Shown: piece by piece, positions 28,301-38,671 of the stretch | Position numbering within the stretch: position 1 is the stretch's first letter | Layout of the letters: each line of letters begins with the position of its first letter | Source: Syngnathus acus | Taxonomy: Eukaryota; Chordata; Actinopteri; Syngnathiformes; Syngnathidae | Assembly: GCF_901709675.1 (NCBI RefSeq) | Contig: NC_051091.1 | Location: 679,967-743,966 of the forward strand | DNA length: 64,000 bases | Reading direction: 5' to 3' | Notes under the pieces: model-generated | What the model was told of the DNA's origin: nothing | The model's database searches: none | Seen by the model: only the letters and a program-made list of their open reading frames with translations | Made by a program: the position numbers and the translations under genes

Positions 28301-31036
28301 AAAACAATGAATGACTTCATACACATTCAGGTCATGAATGAAGTGTATGAGTGACAGGAACATGAGTGGAGAAGTGACTGAAGGGACGGACGGGAAAGGA
28401 GCCAACTAAGCCATTTGCGAACCCGTTCTTCTTTTTTCTCATTGTTTTCAGGCTTGACTTAAATCTCTTAATCAGTAGCAGCAGCAGCAGCAAGTGCCTT
28501 TAAGGTGCAATTAGCTGGTCTCTGCCTTGTCAGCGCTCGCAGGCTCATAATCGGGCTGTCACCTGCCGTTTGGCCTGACATTCAGACAAAAATCTTGAAT
28601 TCAGTTTCAAAGATAAAAGATATGCAATTGAACAATTCTAAATTGCCCTCAATCCAAATGAAAGACAAATACCATATCAAAGAACTTGAAAATTCCCGAA
28701 AAGACACAAAGCAACAACTTCAAATGAGAGAACATTCCCGACGAAAAGACACAAAGCAACAACTTCAAATGAGAGAACATTCCCGATTTTTGTTTTGTTT
28801 TGTATGCTTGGCTCCAATGAGCATTTCAATTACTAAATGATCAGGCAGGCGAAGGCAAACGAAAGGGGGCGGGATCACTACCACTTAGAGTGGCTGTTGC
28901 GTCTCCACTTTCCTGTGTAGTACGTGGAAACGGTAGCGACAGTGCAGACGGGGGTCTCCGCATGGTGGGCGGCAATTCAGTGCCTTGGAGACTTGAGGTA
29001 TACGTGCAGTGAAGATGAGGTAACGTCTGTCGGCCCACAGTCCCAACCAGCCATGTTAGCGTGTTTGCCAATCAATCACATTCAGCAAATGGATTGTATT
29101 TTTACTCAAATGAAAAAAAACTAAATTGCCTTCATATGTGACAATGTCTTCTTAGTGTCAAGGAAAATGAGCTGCCGAACAACAAGACAACCAGAAGAAA
29201 TAGCTGTTTTGTCTCCTTGGAGTTTGGAGGAAAAGAAATTGAATCAGCATTGTGCTTTTATTGAGATAATATATAGTAAGAAGAATCATTTTTCTTTCCA
29301 CATTTGTAGGAATGTGACCAGGTTCATATTGATGACGTGGCGTCGGACGACAACGGTCAGGACCTGAGGTATGGACATTTTGTTTATTTCTCTCCACTTA
29401 TGACTCATTGCCGTTGAGCCTGAAATGAGCTCTTCATTTGCGTCCCCATATGGAACTATGAGGAACTTGCACACGTTTTTTCATCTGTATCAGAGACTAT
29501 TTGTCACCATCCGTCTCCGTTGGGTTCCTTGTTTTACTGTTGCCATGGTTTGTGTTGGCGTCGCCCCTCCCCTCCCCTCCTGTGTCTGCTCACAATCTAT
29601 GTAATTGCCGTCACTTGCCTCTCGTTACCTGTCTTGTATTTAAGTCCCGTGTGCGTGTCGCTCCCCGTCGGATTGTTCTCGTCTCTAGTCTCCAGTCTGT
29701 TCTGTTCTGTTCTGTTCTGTTCTGTTCTGTTCTGTTCTGGTCTTGTCCCTAGTCGAGCCTCTCGTCTATCTTTTGAGTTCCCGCAATAAACCAAGCTGGT
29801 CCAAGCTGCATTCACTTTATGACACTTCAGGATCAGTCTGTGTTAAACATTGCAGTGAAGAAGCAGCAGCAGCAGCAGCAGCAATTATGAATTATTTGTC
29901 TCACTTGCCGTTGGAGCGCTATTTATATGAAGTGGCCGGTTCGCATTGCAGCACATACAATTTCACGACGGACGGCTTCCAGAGCCCGGCGGGGGCCGGC
30001 TCCCTGTGTCTGGGCTCGGGAGTCCACGGAGGGGTGGACTGGATGAGGAAGCTGGCCTTCCGATACCGGCGCGTCAAGGAGATTTACAACACGTACAAGA
30101 ATAATGTTGGCGGTAAGGTGTTTGCTTGACTTTGGAATCATTGACATCCACTACGGCTTGGAAAGGCAACGATGACGAATGTCCACAGCCCCACCTTCTC
30201 ATATTGATGCTTGTACGGTGGTCAGGTTTGCTAGGCAGTCCCAAGCGGGAGGAGTGGCTCCAGCTGAGGCGGGAGATGGAGGTCCTCACCGACCTGTGGC
30301 TCACCCAAGCGCTCAAAGCTCTGGCCCTCATCAGCACCAGGTCACTTCACGAACTTTGCCTTTTGACATTGAGTAAAAACGACTTTGAAAGCCTAACCCT
30401 AGTTTGAAAGCCCAACCCTAGTAGGAAACCCGAAGCCTATGTATAGGTCAAAGGTCACCTTAATGATGAATTATTTCTCTTTGGTGATGTTTTATATTGA
30501 ATCTTTATTTCTAATGCAGACTCTGAATTAAATGGAGTAAATGTGCTCTCAGGCCCAACTGCGTGAATGTCTTGGTGACCACCACCCAACTGGTCCCAGC
30601 CCTTTCCAAAGTGCTACTGTACGGTTTGGGGGCCGCCTTTCCCATCGAGAACATCTACAGCGCCACCAAGATCGGTGAGTCGAACAAATGCATCCTCGTT
30701 GTTTTCTTTTCTTCAAGTGATGACGACGTCTTATTTTGGCAGGCAAGGAGAGCTGCTTCGACCGTATTTCTCAGAGGTTTGGCAGGAGAGCCGTCTACGT
30801 GGTGGTTGGAGACGGAACCGAAGAGGAGACGGTGGCCAAGAAGGTGAGGCTCATTCAAATGTGGCACGGAAAGGAATTATAGAAATGATAAAAATGCAAT
30901 TGGATGACATTGAACCTAGTGGATACATGAGAACGCTTCCTTTGTGCGTCCTTAGAAGAATATGCCATTCTGGAGGGTGTCTTGCCGGGCCGACCTGGAG
31001 GCTCTGAGCCACGCACTGGAGCTGGACTACCTGTAG
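22362..31036 (+). CDS. eya2: Eyes absent homolog 2 (transcription cofactor and HAD-type tyrosine phosphatase)
   Basis: EYA proteins partner SIX homeoproteins in the nucleus and carry a C-terminal HAD-fold protein tyrosine phosphatase. Coding exons: 22352-22479 (first ATG 22362), 22612-22728, 24401-24477, 24747-24933, 25078-25226, 25447-25530, 27631-27720, 29310-29368, 29952-30112, 30226-30340, 30553-30674, 30743-30843, 30956-31036; all phases agree, 486 codons plus stop. The N-terminal half is Tyr/Ser/Pro/Gln-rich transactivation sequence. The EYA domain starts at about residue 217 with the catalytic motif WDLDET (Asp222 and Asp224). The ending ALELDYL resembles mammalian EYA2, and the C-terminal half matches EYA2 better than EYA1 or EYA4. 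The ATG at 22377 has a better Kozak context and starts MAAYGQTQ, a sequence shared with mammals, so the true start may be there or in an unseen upstream exon. The intron after 27720 uses a GC donor. Confidence 0.95.
23094..23190 (+). repeat. (GAGT)n microsatellite in an eya2 intron
   Basis: About 24 units of GAGT, ending in two GAGC units, lie between the exons at 22612-22728 and 24401-24477. The (Thr-His-Ser-Leu)n minus-strand frame is the repeat itself. Confidence 0.97.
28698..28787 (+). repeat. Perfect 45-bp tandem duplication in an eya2 intron
   Basis: The segment starting GAAAAGACACAAAGCAACAA at 28698 is repeated at 28743. The two copies look identical over about 45 bases, so the duplication is recent. 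It lies in the intron between exons 27631-27720 and 29310-29368, so it does not affect the protein. Confidence 0.9.
29502..29824 (+). mobile_element. Solo-LTR-like element (older copy), in an eya2 intron
   Basis: The element begins TGTCA and ends TGACA. It contains a TATTTAAG promoter-like motif near 29638 and a CAATAAA polyadenylation signal near 29785, and shares long blocks with the element at 35189-35569 in the same orientation. It lacks about 30 bases near the 3' end relative to that copy, and a (TGTTC)n pentanucleotide tract has expanded inside it at about 29698-29738. The flanking pentamers (CTATT and CTTCA) do not match, so no target-site duplication survives. No internal retroviral genes are present. 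Confidence 0.7.
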
Positions 31037-31292
31037 GGGGCGGGCGTCAAACCTCCGGTACAACCAACACCAGAAACTCTTGAACTCTTGAACCAAATAA
31101 GACTGATGATTCCCAGTCAGTGGTGCTGAGTCAAGTTGACGGTTGGTAGTGACCAAAACACGTGGCTAGAGGACCAAAGCTTAGCGCTAACCCCAGGGAA
31201 CTTCTGCAAATGCCTTTTTTTCCTTCTTCGGTGTCTCTTTAATTCAATTCATTTCGGATAATGTCTCTGAATTGGATTTTTCATTCAAAGAC

Positions 31293-31367
<75 letters not shown>

Positions 31368-32214
31368 GTTTGGGTTGGGGCAGGGGACAGCATTTATAGA
31401 GGCTATGAAAAATACAAGCGGTTGATTAAATGTGAGCTATTTATTGTCCGTCATGAAATTGCCGACAAAGAAAAGTGAAGGGAGGAGATATTTCTTCTGC
31501 TTCCTTGTTCTGGGATGTAAATGTTTTGAACCCTCCTTTTGTCTCCTTAATGGCCTCTTGTGTAAATTCGACAGACTGTTACGTTCGCCGCATGTGCCTG
31601 TCAGCTTAGCTATGATGATGTGTATATAATGCTTTGTGCTCCTTTTGTTTTGACACAAATAGACACATTAAAAAATAAGTTAATTGCACCGTATGAGGAC
31701 ACTCTTCCTTTCGCACCTCAACACAGAGGCAACCATGGAATGGCCGAAACAGGAACCTGTAAAAGCTGCATTTAAACATGTTGAACCTACTTTAAATAAT
31801 ATACTCGTTGAATTTGCCCTTGAGGGGTGACAACTTTATACAGTACAATAATATTGATAATCCATTTTCAAAATTAGGATGCGTTTTCATTACATTTTTA
31901 TAACAATAAGATACAAAAATATCAGTAAAGGAAACATTCCTGATTTCTACGTCTTGTAAATATGAGTAATATGCCGCTAATTAAATTGGATTCATGGTTT
32001 TGAGACTGAATAAATAACAGAAATAAAAAAATGAATTGGATTTCCATACCGTGCTATAAATGATTAAATGCACAAAATAGTGAAGTAGTGTACATATACG
32101 ACACGTATGTATCTTGATGTCACAGCTTGTCAGTTTAAAAAAGGCTACGTTGTAATTTTGCGAGTGTACAACGGCCGCATTCACATTTGACGGTAAATCA
32201 ATAAGCATGTTGAT
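31037..32214. other. Convergent 3' ends of eya2 and the transglutaminase gene
   Basis: This 1.2-kb spacer lies between the eya2 stop (plus strand) and the transglutaminase stop (minus strand). It contains a (GATA)n array at about 31291-31366. ATTAAA variants at about 31425 and 31668 could serve eya2 polyadenylation. No coding gene was seen. Confidence 0.7.
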
Positions 32215-32704
32215 TTAAAGAGGGCGGATGGAGATCATCTTGAATCCTCTGACGGTGGACTTGTTGGAGAGGGTCAGCAAAGCCTGAAGCATCTTAGTTC
32301 CTGTCATGCTGGGGACAAAGGCGATGCGTTGCTTTCCACTTCCGCCGGGACGCAGCGCGAACATTCTGAAAAACAAGAACAAGATCTCTTGAAATATATC
32401 AATCATGTAGTGTTGACTTTAAATTGGATTGAAACTCGTGGCCATAATCAAAGAAAGTATCATTTTATGCTGCTTCACTTGACCCGTCAAAAACTTCACG
32501 TGAAAATGTCAAATCACCTGAAGTGGCTGTGGCCTTGGAGGAGGCTGGCGCCGGACACACTCAGCACTCCGCTTACGGGATGCGAGAACGGGTTAGTGAA
32601 GGTCACGTTGGCAATCTGCTCCTGGTGCAGCACCAAGTTGTCTTCATCCTCAACCTGAAACAAGAAGCAGCATTAAAGATCATTTCTTAAATACAAATTG
32701 TGTG

Positions 32705-32736
<32 letters not shown>

Positions 32737-35700
32737 TGCGTGCGTGTACCTGAATGATGAGCTCTGGAGTGGCCACATTGAACTCCTCGAAGGCCAGCAG
32801 GCGCTCGTGAGTGGCCATGTCCTCCAACACGGCCGCCAGGTTGACCAGGTCGTCCCCTACCGCGTCCTCGTATTGGTCCGGAAGAATTTGCTGCTTAAGG
32901 ACCTTCACTGGACACACACACAGACGTTCACCGTGAATGATCGAGCCGGTGTTGAAATGATTCAAGAAGTGTCTGGCCTACCTTCCAGGGGGCCCAAGTG
33001 TACCACACTCTGGTTTTCCCAGAAAGTGTCTGCAGGGCTGTTGTTGTATTCTTTGATCTGCGCGTTGATGTGGACCTTGAGCATTTTGGCCACGGGCTGC
33101 CTGTTGATGACCTTCAGGGTAATGTGGATGACCGCACCAGCCACGGGGGTTTTATCCAGGGTCAGGATGGCAACCAGCTTGCCTGTTAGAAGGAAGATGA
33201 AGCCAAGTTGGAGACTTGATTTGGGTGACGGTTCTTCTTACCTGTGCCTCGTCTCAGCGTGGAGCTCTCTGAGCGGCAGGAACTGTTAGAGGAGAGTGTT
33301 GAATAGGGGCCTGTTTTGGGAGGAGGAAAAAAGGTGTTTAATATGCAATAAAGGTCTTCAAATCCACAAAAGATAACAATCAGGAATATACTATGGCTTC
33401 AATGAAGATGAATGATTCCAAGGGGAAAAGATGCTCGCTACCAAAAGCGGCCTAATGAATAATCCGACGTAGCTTGGCAGATCAAGGCTGAGGATCCGGA
33501 TCTTACTTTTGCTGTTTTTATATTCCGGGGTGATGTTGTGCAGCCTGGGGTAACCCACGGCTTTGGTACAGATGAGCGGCCCCACTCGCTCCGTGTCCAC
33601 GCTGCGGCTCAGCACGCGGCCCTGGCTCACCACGCACGTGTGGACGTCGGCGTTCACCTCGGCGTAAACGAAAGGGATGTCGTAGAAGAGATCCACACGG
33701 CGCTCCTTGATGGCCTTGACGGGAGCCGGGCCGCAGCAGAACACGCCTGATCCGAAGAGAAAAAGACATGCTCGTCTTTCAGACTTACTTGTGGGAGGTT
33801 AGGGCTCGGAGTCTGTGCTATTTTGCTCACCTCTGCTCCTGTGCTGCGGGGTGGGATCCAGAGCCTGCCAGCCGTCCATGTCGCCGCCCAAATCCCGTCG
33901 AGTCATCCAGCACTCCACCCACACGTGAAAGTTCCTGTTTGAGGATTGCTCGACGTCAGTGTGTCGAGAAGGTTAGCAAGTCCTTTGTTTAACGACTGCA
34001 ATATGTCTGATCAATTGTGGAAATGATCTTTTGCCTCGAATGAAACCATTCACCAATAAAGTGACTGCAAACAAAATCCATCATAATAGCTACAAATAAA
34101 CAACATGGATTTCTCGTAGTCTTTGGGATTCGACTTGATCGAAACAAAGCAATGAAAAGAGAATTCAAGTAAAGCATGAAATGATTTTGTGCTGCTTTCT
34201 ATGTTTTGCTCTGCGGGATCGTTTGCATGATTTAGTTGAGACTTGAACGATGTGCGTTTGCTTTTGTTGGTGACAAACGCGGAAGGAGAAGGCTCGCTCA
34301 TCAGTGGTGCTGCAAACGTTACTGACCATATTGAGTCTTTGGTGCTCTTCAGCTTCTTTCCCGTCTCGCTGTAGAACTCCTCGATAACCAGGTTGCCATT
34401 GGTATCATGAGCCGAGTTGAAGTTGGTGACGACGCGGCACGGGATTCCAAGGACGCGCATGACTGAAACGACGAGAACGTGGCCATGAAAAAAGTTGCAT
34501 CGTGGACCGCGTGAGTAAATCATCACCTGTGCACATGACGGCGGCGAACACCCAGCACTGGCCGTACTTGACGGGTCGGTACCCGGACTGAGCCCAGGTC
34601 CTCAGGATGTCTCCGCTACCTGTCCACTTGGACGCGTGTACCCCGCCGCTGAAGTCGCCTGACCAGTTGCCTTTCAGCACACCGCGGTCATCCTCGCAGT
34701 TGATCTGAGTTGATGAAAGGTCAAAGACACTTGAGGAAGGTCGGGGAGAAGCGGCAAGCAATGTAGGAAGTCCATTTGATTTGCTTTTATTCTAGCTGCT
34801 GAGTCTACCCTAAATATCCTTTGTCATTCCTTCTCCTTCTTATTGCCACGAGTTTTCTAAAATACACTGGTTTTTCTTTTTAGTAAGATGGCTGACGTTA
34901 GCTGAGCAGGTCGAAACATGTTCTTTCTTTTCCCATAGCTGCTGCGCATCCCCTCGTACTGAAACAGGATTACTTTCCCTTGATTTGTCACATCTTTTCT
35001 TCTGGATTTTTGTTCTGCTACTCCGAAATCCATCCATTCATTCATTCATTCATTCATCCAGTCATTCATCATCAATGAACTCATGATACATTAAAAAGAG
35101 AAGCTGCTGCACCTACCCTAAGGTGACATTTTCAAGAATTGGTTTTACTGAGTTGACTTTATTTTTTCGACCCTCTGTATGGTGGTTTTGTCACGGTCCG
35201 TCTCCGTTGGGTTCCTTGTTTTACTGTTGCCATGGTTTGTGTTGGCGTCGCCCCTCCCCTCCCCTCCCCTGCCCGCCCCTCTCCTCCCCTCCTGTGTCTG
35301 CTCACAATCTATGTAATCGCCGTCAGCTGCCTCTCGTTCCCTGTCATGTATTTAAGTCCAGTCTGCGCTGCGCGTCCCTCCGTCGGATTGTTCTCATCTC
35401 TCGTCTCGTCTCGTCTGTCGGCGGCTTTCTTGTCTTTAGCTTGTCTTTCTGTTCAGTTATTCTCGTCCCTAGTCGAGCGTCTTCTAGTCTGTCTGTCTTT
35501 TGAGTTCCCTCAATAAAGCAAGCTGGTCCAAGCTGCATTTGGTGGCCCAGCTCTATTCCCTTCATGACAGGTTTTATATTTGATCTATATGTGTATAACA
35601 TTGCTGAAGTGCGCAGGTTTGAAGATGTTTTTCTTCATTTTTCTCCTTTCTCCCTTAAGTTTCTTATGAACGCTTAACCTTATTTTCAGGAGTGACTATC

Positions 35701-37994
35701 CTGAAAGACATTGTGCATCTATTTCTTTCTGCTTTGTGCCTGCCACTTGCTTCACTTCCTGGCTTGCATTTAAATGAGTTGAATTCTTATTTTTTTTATG
35801 CTCAGCAGGTTTCTCCAGCACGCATTGTTGATCTCAAGCAGACGGCACGGCGTTCCCGCTTAATGGGCTAGCTACAGTGGTGTCGTCACTCTAGGTGAGT
35901 GAGTGAGTGAAAGGGCATACCCGGTCGGCGGGGGTGTCGCTGGATGATTCATTGTTTGCTCACCATGGCTGAAACTACTCGGCTGATGTAGACTGGGTTG
36001 TTGCGGTGCAGGTAATCCGCCCTCTTATTGCGTTGGTGCTGAGGGCTGATATTGAGCAAGTTGAGACACGCTTCCAGGACATCTGGCTCAAACTGCACAC
36101 ACAAAGAAAGACAAAGACTGACATTTGCCCCATACACGCGTGACGTCACGAGTGCACTTTTTTGTCTTCATACCAGGTCCATGGACCAGGGTCTGGACAC
36201 GACGTTGCTAGCCGTCCCCATGAAGAGCAAACTTGAGTCATTCTGGACGTATTCCTCCCTCTGGTCCTCGAAGGGAATGTACACGCTGTCAGCTGGGAAG
36301 ATGGGGAAACATTTATTTATTTATTTATTCATTTATTGATATAAAATTACAAGTCATTTATTTGATGTGCTTTGTGGAAAACAATATGTAAAAAACTATC
36401 CATATATATCCATACATGCAGGACTGTCTCAGAAAATTAGAATATTGTGATAAAGTTCTTTTAAGTTTAAGGTAAAGTTTTCTTAAGCTGCTTAAGCCAT
36501 AATCAGCAATATTAAAATAATAAGACTAGCAATATTTCAGTTGATTTGTAATGAATCCAGAATGTATGACATTTTTGTTTTTTTTAATCGCATTACAGAA
36601 AATAAAGAACTCTATCACAATATTCTAATTTTCTGAGACAGTCCTGTACATTACAATTAAAAAATAACTGCTATTATTTATTGAAAAAAGATTCAACTGT
36701 ATAATATAAAAATAAATAATTCAACAATTAGCATGTTTTAGCATCATGATCATGGTGTGTCTAAGACTTTATCTTACTCGTGCAAATTAACAGTAGGGGT
36801 GTGATTATTCTGCCAATTCTGATACCCATCATAGATGAGTGAGATTGGCCGATACCTATTCTGATCATATCGATTAGTAGCACATTTTCAAATGTTCGAG
36901 CTGCTTGTAAAAACAGTACATTGTCAAATAGACAACGGATGAAATGCCCAAACTTATATTAGGATTCAATGACAGCTTTGGTCTGTCTAATGTATCTACC
37001 GTATTTGTTTATTGACCATCATAGTATTATGAGCAAAATGAAAGCTCAAGTGTGACTCACCATGACACCAGGGGTTGCAGAGCAGAATGAATTGGCCCAA
37101 AGCGCGTAATTTCACCTTTTTTTGGGCAAACCCCAACACTTTGAAAGTGTAGCAGCCCACCGAGGCCGAGGCAGGGGCGCAGATGAACACCGATGGGTTG
37201 CTCACGTCCAGGCTCTCGGGGTCCATAAAGGCCACCCAACGAGATGAAGAAATGTTTTTAGACAGAGTGACGGGCATGGTCACATACAGGCGGCCTGAGG
37301 AGAGAAAGTCAATATTGGTTTCAAAAATAACAACAGATTGCATAGCGTTTTTCTACACATAAGTACTTCAATGCATGCACATGTATTTAAGTGCCATGCA
37401 ATATGAGATGCTTTTTATCTTTGCCTCATTCAAATATAACGCTGAAGGGGATGGATGGATGGATGGATGGATGGATGGACGGACGGACGGATGGACGGAT
37501 GGGCAGACAGACAGACCGACAGACAGACCTACCAAGCATGACTTTGATCCTCAGCGTGTCGGTGCGGGAGTTGAAAGGGCAATCATTCATAGGCAGGCTG
37601 ACTCTGAACGGCGAGCCCCTTCGGAGTACCAGAGCTTTGGAGTGGCAGAAGCCGGCCGTCCGGTGGCGTTCCAGGTTCTCCTCCATTTCCAAGTCAACTT
37701 GTTTCATGTCCAAATCTGCAGGTAGACACAGGCAATTGAGTATTTCTGCGTTTACAGAAGACAGACTAAGAGATAATCTGACGTTAGTCTCGACGCCAAA
37801 CACTTTAAATGCCTTTGTCACACCCACAGACAGCATTCCATTCAGTCCAAATTGGAAACACATTGTGTGTATCTGTCGTTTCCAAACAAAACATAGACTG
37901 TAACACGTTGGCGCACACGCCTCTAAATTCCCGGAGGGCAACATCAACCACTCACTGGCATGTGTGACTAATCTCACTCACCCAACTTTGCCAT
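32215..37994 (-). CDS. Transglutaminase (protein-glutamine gamma-glutamyltransferase), TGM5/TGM2-like
   Basis: Ca2+-dependent enzyme that cross-links glutamine and lysine side chains. Exons in transcription order: 37994-37982, 37715-37533, 37294-37061, 36292-36174, 36092-35964, 34704-34527, 34462-34327, 33934-33831, 33746-33507, 33310-33242, 33182-32982, 32907-32750, 32654-32518, 32365-32215. All phases agree, giving 683 residues (human TGM2 has 687). The thiol triad is intact: Cys276 in YGQCW, His334 in NFHVW, Asp357 in ALDPTPQ. The order is the family's N-terminal beta-sandwich, core, then two beta-barrels. The first exon encodes only about four residues, as in other TGM genes. The Ser-rich linker in exon 10 and the following SPADTFWE segment look more like TGM5 than TGM2, so I give no symbol. 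The gene precedes nothing on its own strand except pxmp4, 0.7 kb upstream. Confidence 0.93.
32701..32748 (+). repeat. (TG)n(TGCG)n microsatellite touching a splice donor
   Basis: The repeat ends against the minus-strand donor of transglutaminase exon 12 (exon end 32750), so on the transcript the donor GTACAC runs straight into CGCA and CA repeats. The tract is polymorphic in kind, but the GT itself is preserved. Confidence 0.93.
35189..35569 (+). mobile_element. Solo LTR with 5-bp target-site duplication
   Basis: A 381-bp element begins TGTCA and ends TGACA, and is flanked on both sides by GGTTT (35184-35188 and 35570-35574). It contains a TATTTAAG motif near 35349 and CAATAAA near 35512, as expected of an LTR promoter and polyadenylation signal. 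TG...CA ends and a 5-bp duplication are the signature of LTR-retrotransposon or retrovirus-type integrase. No internal region or second LTR is adjacent, so it is probably a solo LTR left by recombination. It lies in the transglutaminase intron between exons 35964 and 34704, antisense to the gene. The family is not identified. Confidence 0.82.
36418..36646. mobile_element. MITE-like DNA transposon with about 43-bp terminal inverted repeats
   Basis: The left end CAGGACTGTCTCAGAAAATT (from about 36419) is mirrored at the right end, finishing at 36646. The inverted repeat extends about 43 bases with one mismatch. TACAT occurs on both flanks (36413-36417 and 36647-36651), a possible 5-bp target duplication. 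The about 140-bp AT-rich centre has no coding capacity, so it would be non-autonomous. It lies in a transglutaminase intron. I recall this terminal sequence as widespread in fish genomes but cannot assign the superfamily. Confidence 0.8.
37450..37530 (+). repeat. (GGAT)n / (GGAC)n / (CAGA)n compound microsatellite
   Basis: GGAT units grade into GGAC and then GACA/GACC units, ending within a few bases of the transglutaminase exon 2 donor (exon end 37533, donor GTAGGT). It is intronic, just inside the intron after exon 2 in transcription order. Confidence 0.9.
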
Positions 37995-38567
37995 ATTTCC
38001 AGCCAATAATTTATGACGACAACAAACAAGATTTTCCAGCTGCTTTTGCGTCCCACGCTCTTTCTCAAGCACTGCCGCCAATTCATCAGACCTAATCTGA
38101 CCCACACCCTTTTATTTTGCGCAATCACTTACTTTTTAGAAACGTTCATATATGAAATCTTTTTTGTACAACCATATGTATTGAGTATGCAGTTTTTTTG
38201 TTTTTGATTTGAAAAAATGTCTCAACTTTGAAACACATTTTTTCCTATTTTTGTTAGGAAATACAATTTTGCTTTGAGATTTTGTAATACATACTGTCGT
38301 TGTGTTGAACCCACATAGCATATCATTTGCATGTGGTGTGAAGTGTACTGTATGTCTTTTTTCTTTTTAAATTACAATCCTTTTTTGACTTTATGTCTTG
38401 TTTCTGCAGCTTACCAAATATGGAAATCCATGTGTAATAATTGTGTGTGAAGCACTGTAGAAGTTTGACTTTTGGACTCAACAGTCATCTCACTACCTTT
38501 TATGTTTAGGTGGTACACAGAAGTGCTGCTTTCGAGAAAGCCAACAGGCAACCAAAGGCTTAGTGCT

Positions 38568-38577
38568 TTTATTTATT
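38568..38577 (-). terminator. Polyadenylation signals of pxmp4 (two overlapping AATAAA)
   Basis: On the minus strand two overlapping AATAAA hexamers lie about 95-105 bases after the pxmp4 stop codon. Confidence 0.6.
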
Positions 38578-38671
38578 GTGTGGCATTCATACGTATCACA
38601 TCAATTACGTATATACATCTTCAATTCATAAATGGCACCGCATCGTGTCCTGCGTAAGTCACGTAAAATGT

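Noticed and set aside
30385-30425. Telomere-like CCTAACCCTAG and CCAACCCTAG motifs in an eya2 intron
   Set aside because: Only two degenerate copies are present, too few for an interstitial telomeric repeat.
34857-35045. Short minus-strand frames inside a transglutaminase intron
   Set aside because: They lie between exons 35964 and 34704 of a gene whose splice phases close perfectly without them.
35123-35516. Two overlapping plus-strand frames of 94-126 codons
   Set aside because: They run across the solo LTR and its CCCCT-rich part; no gag, pol or env similarity is visible.
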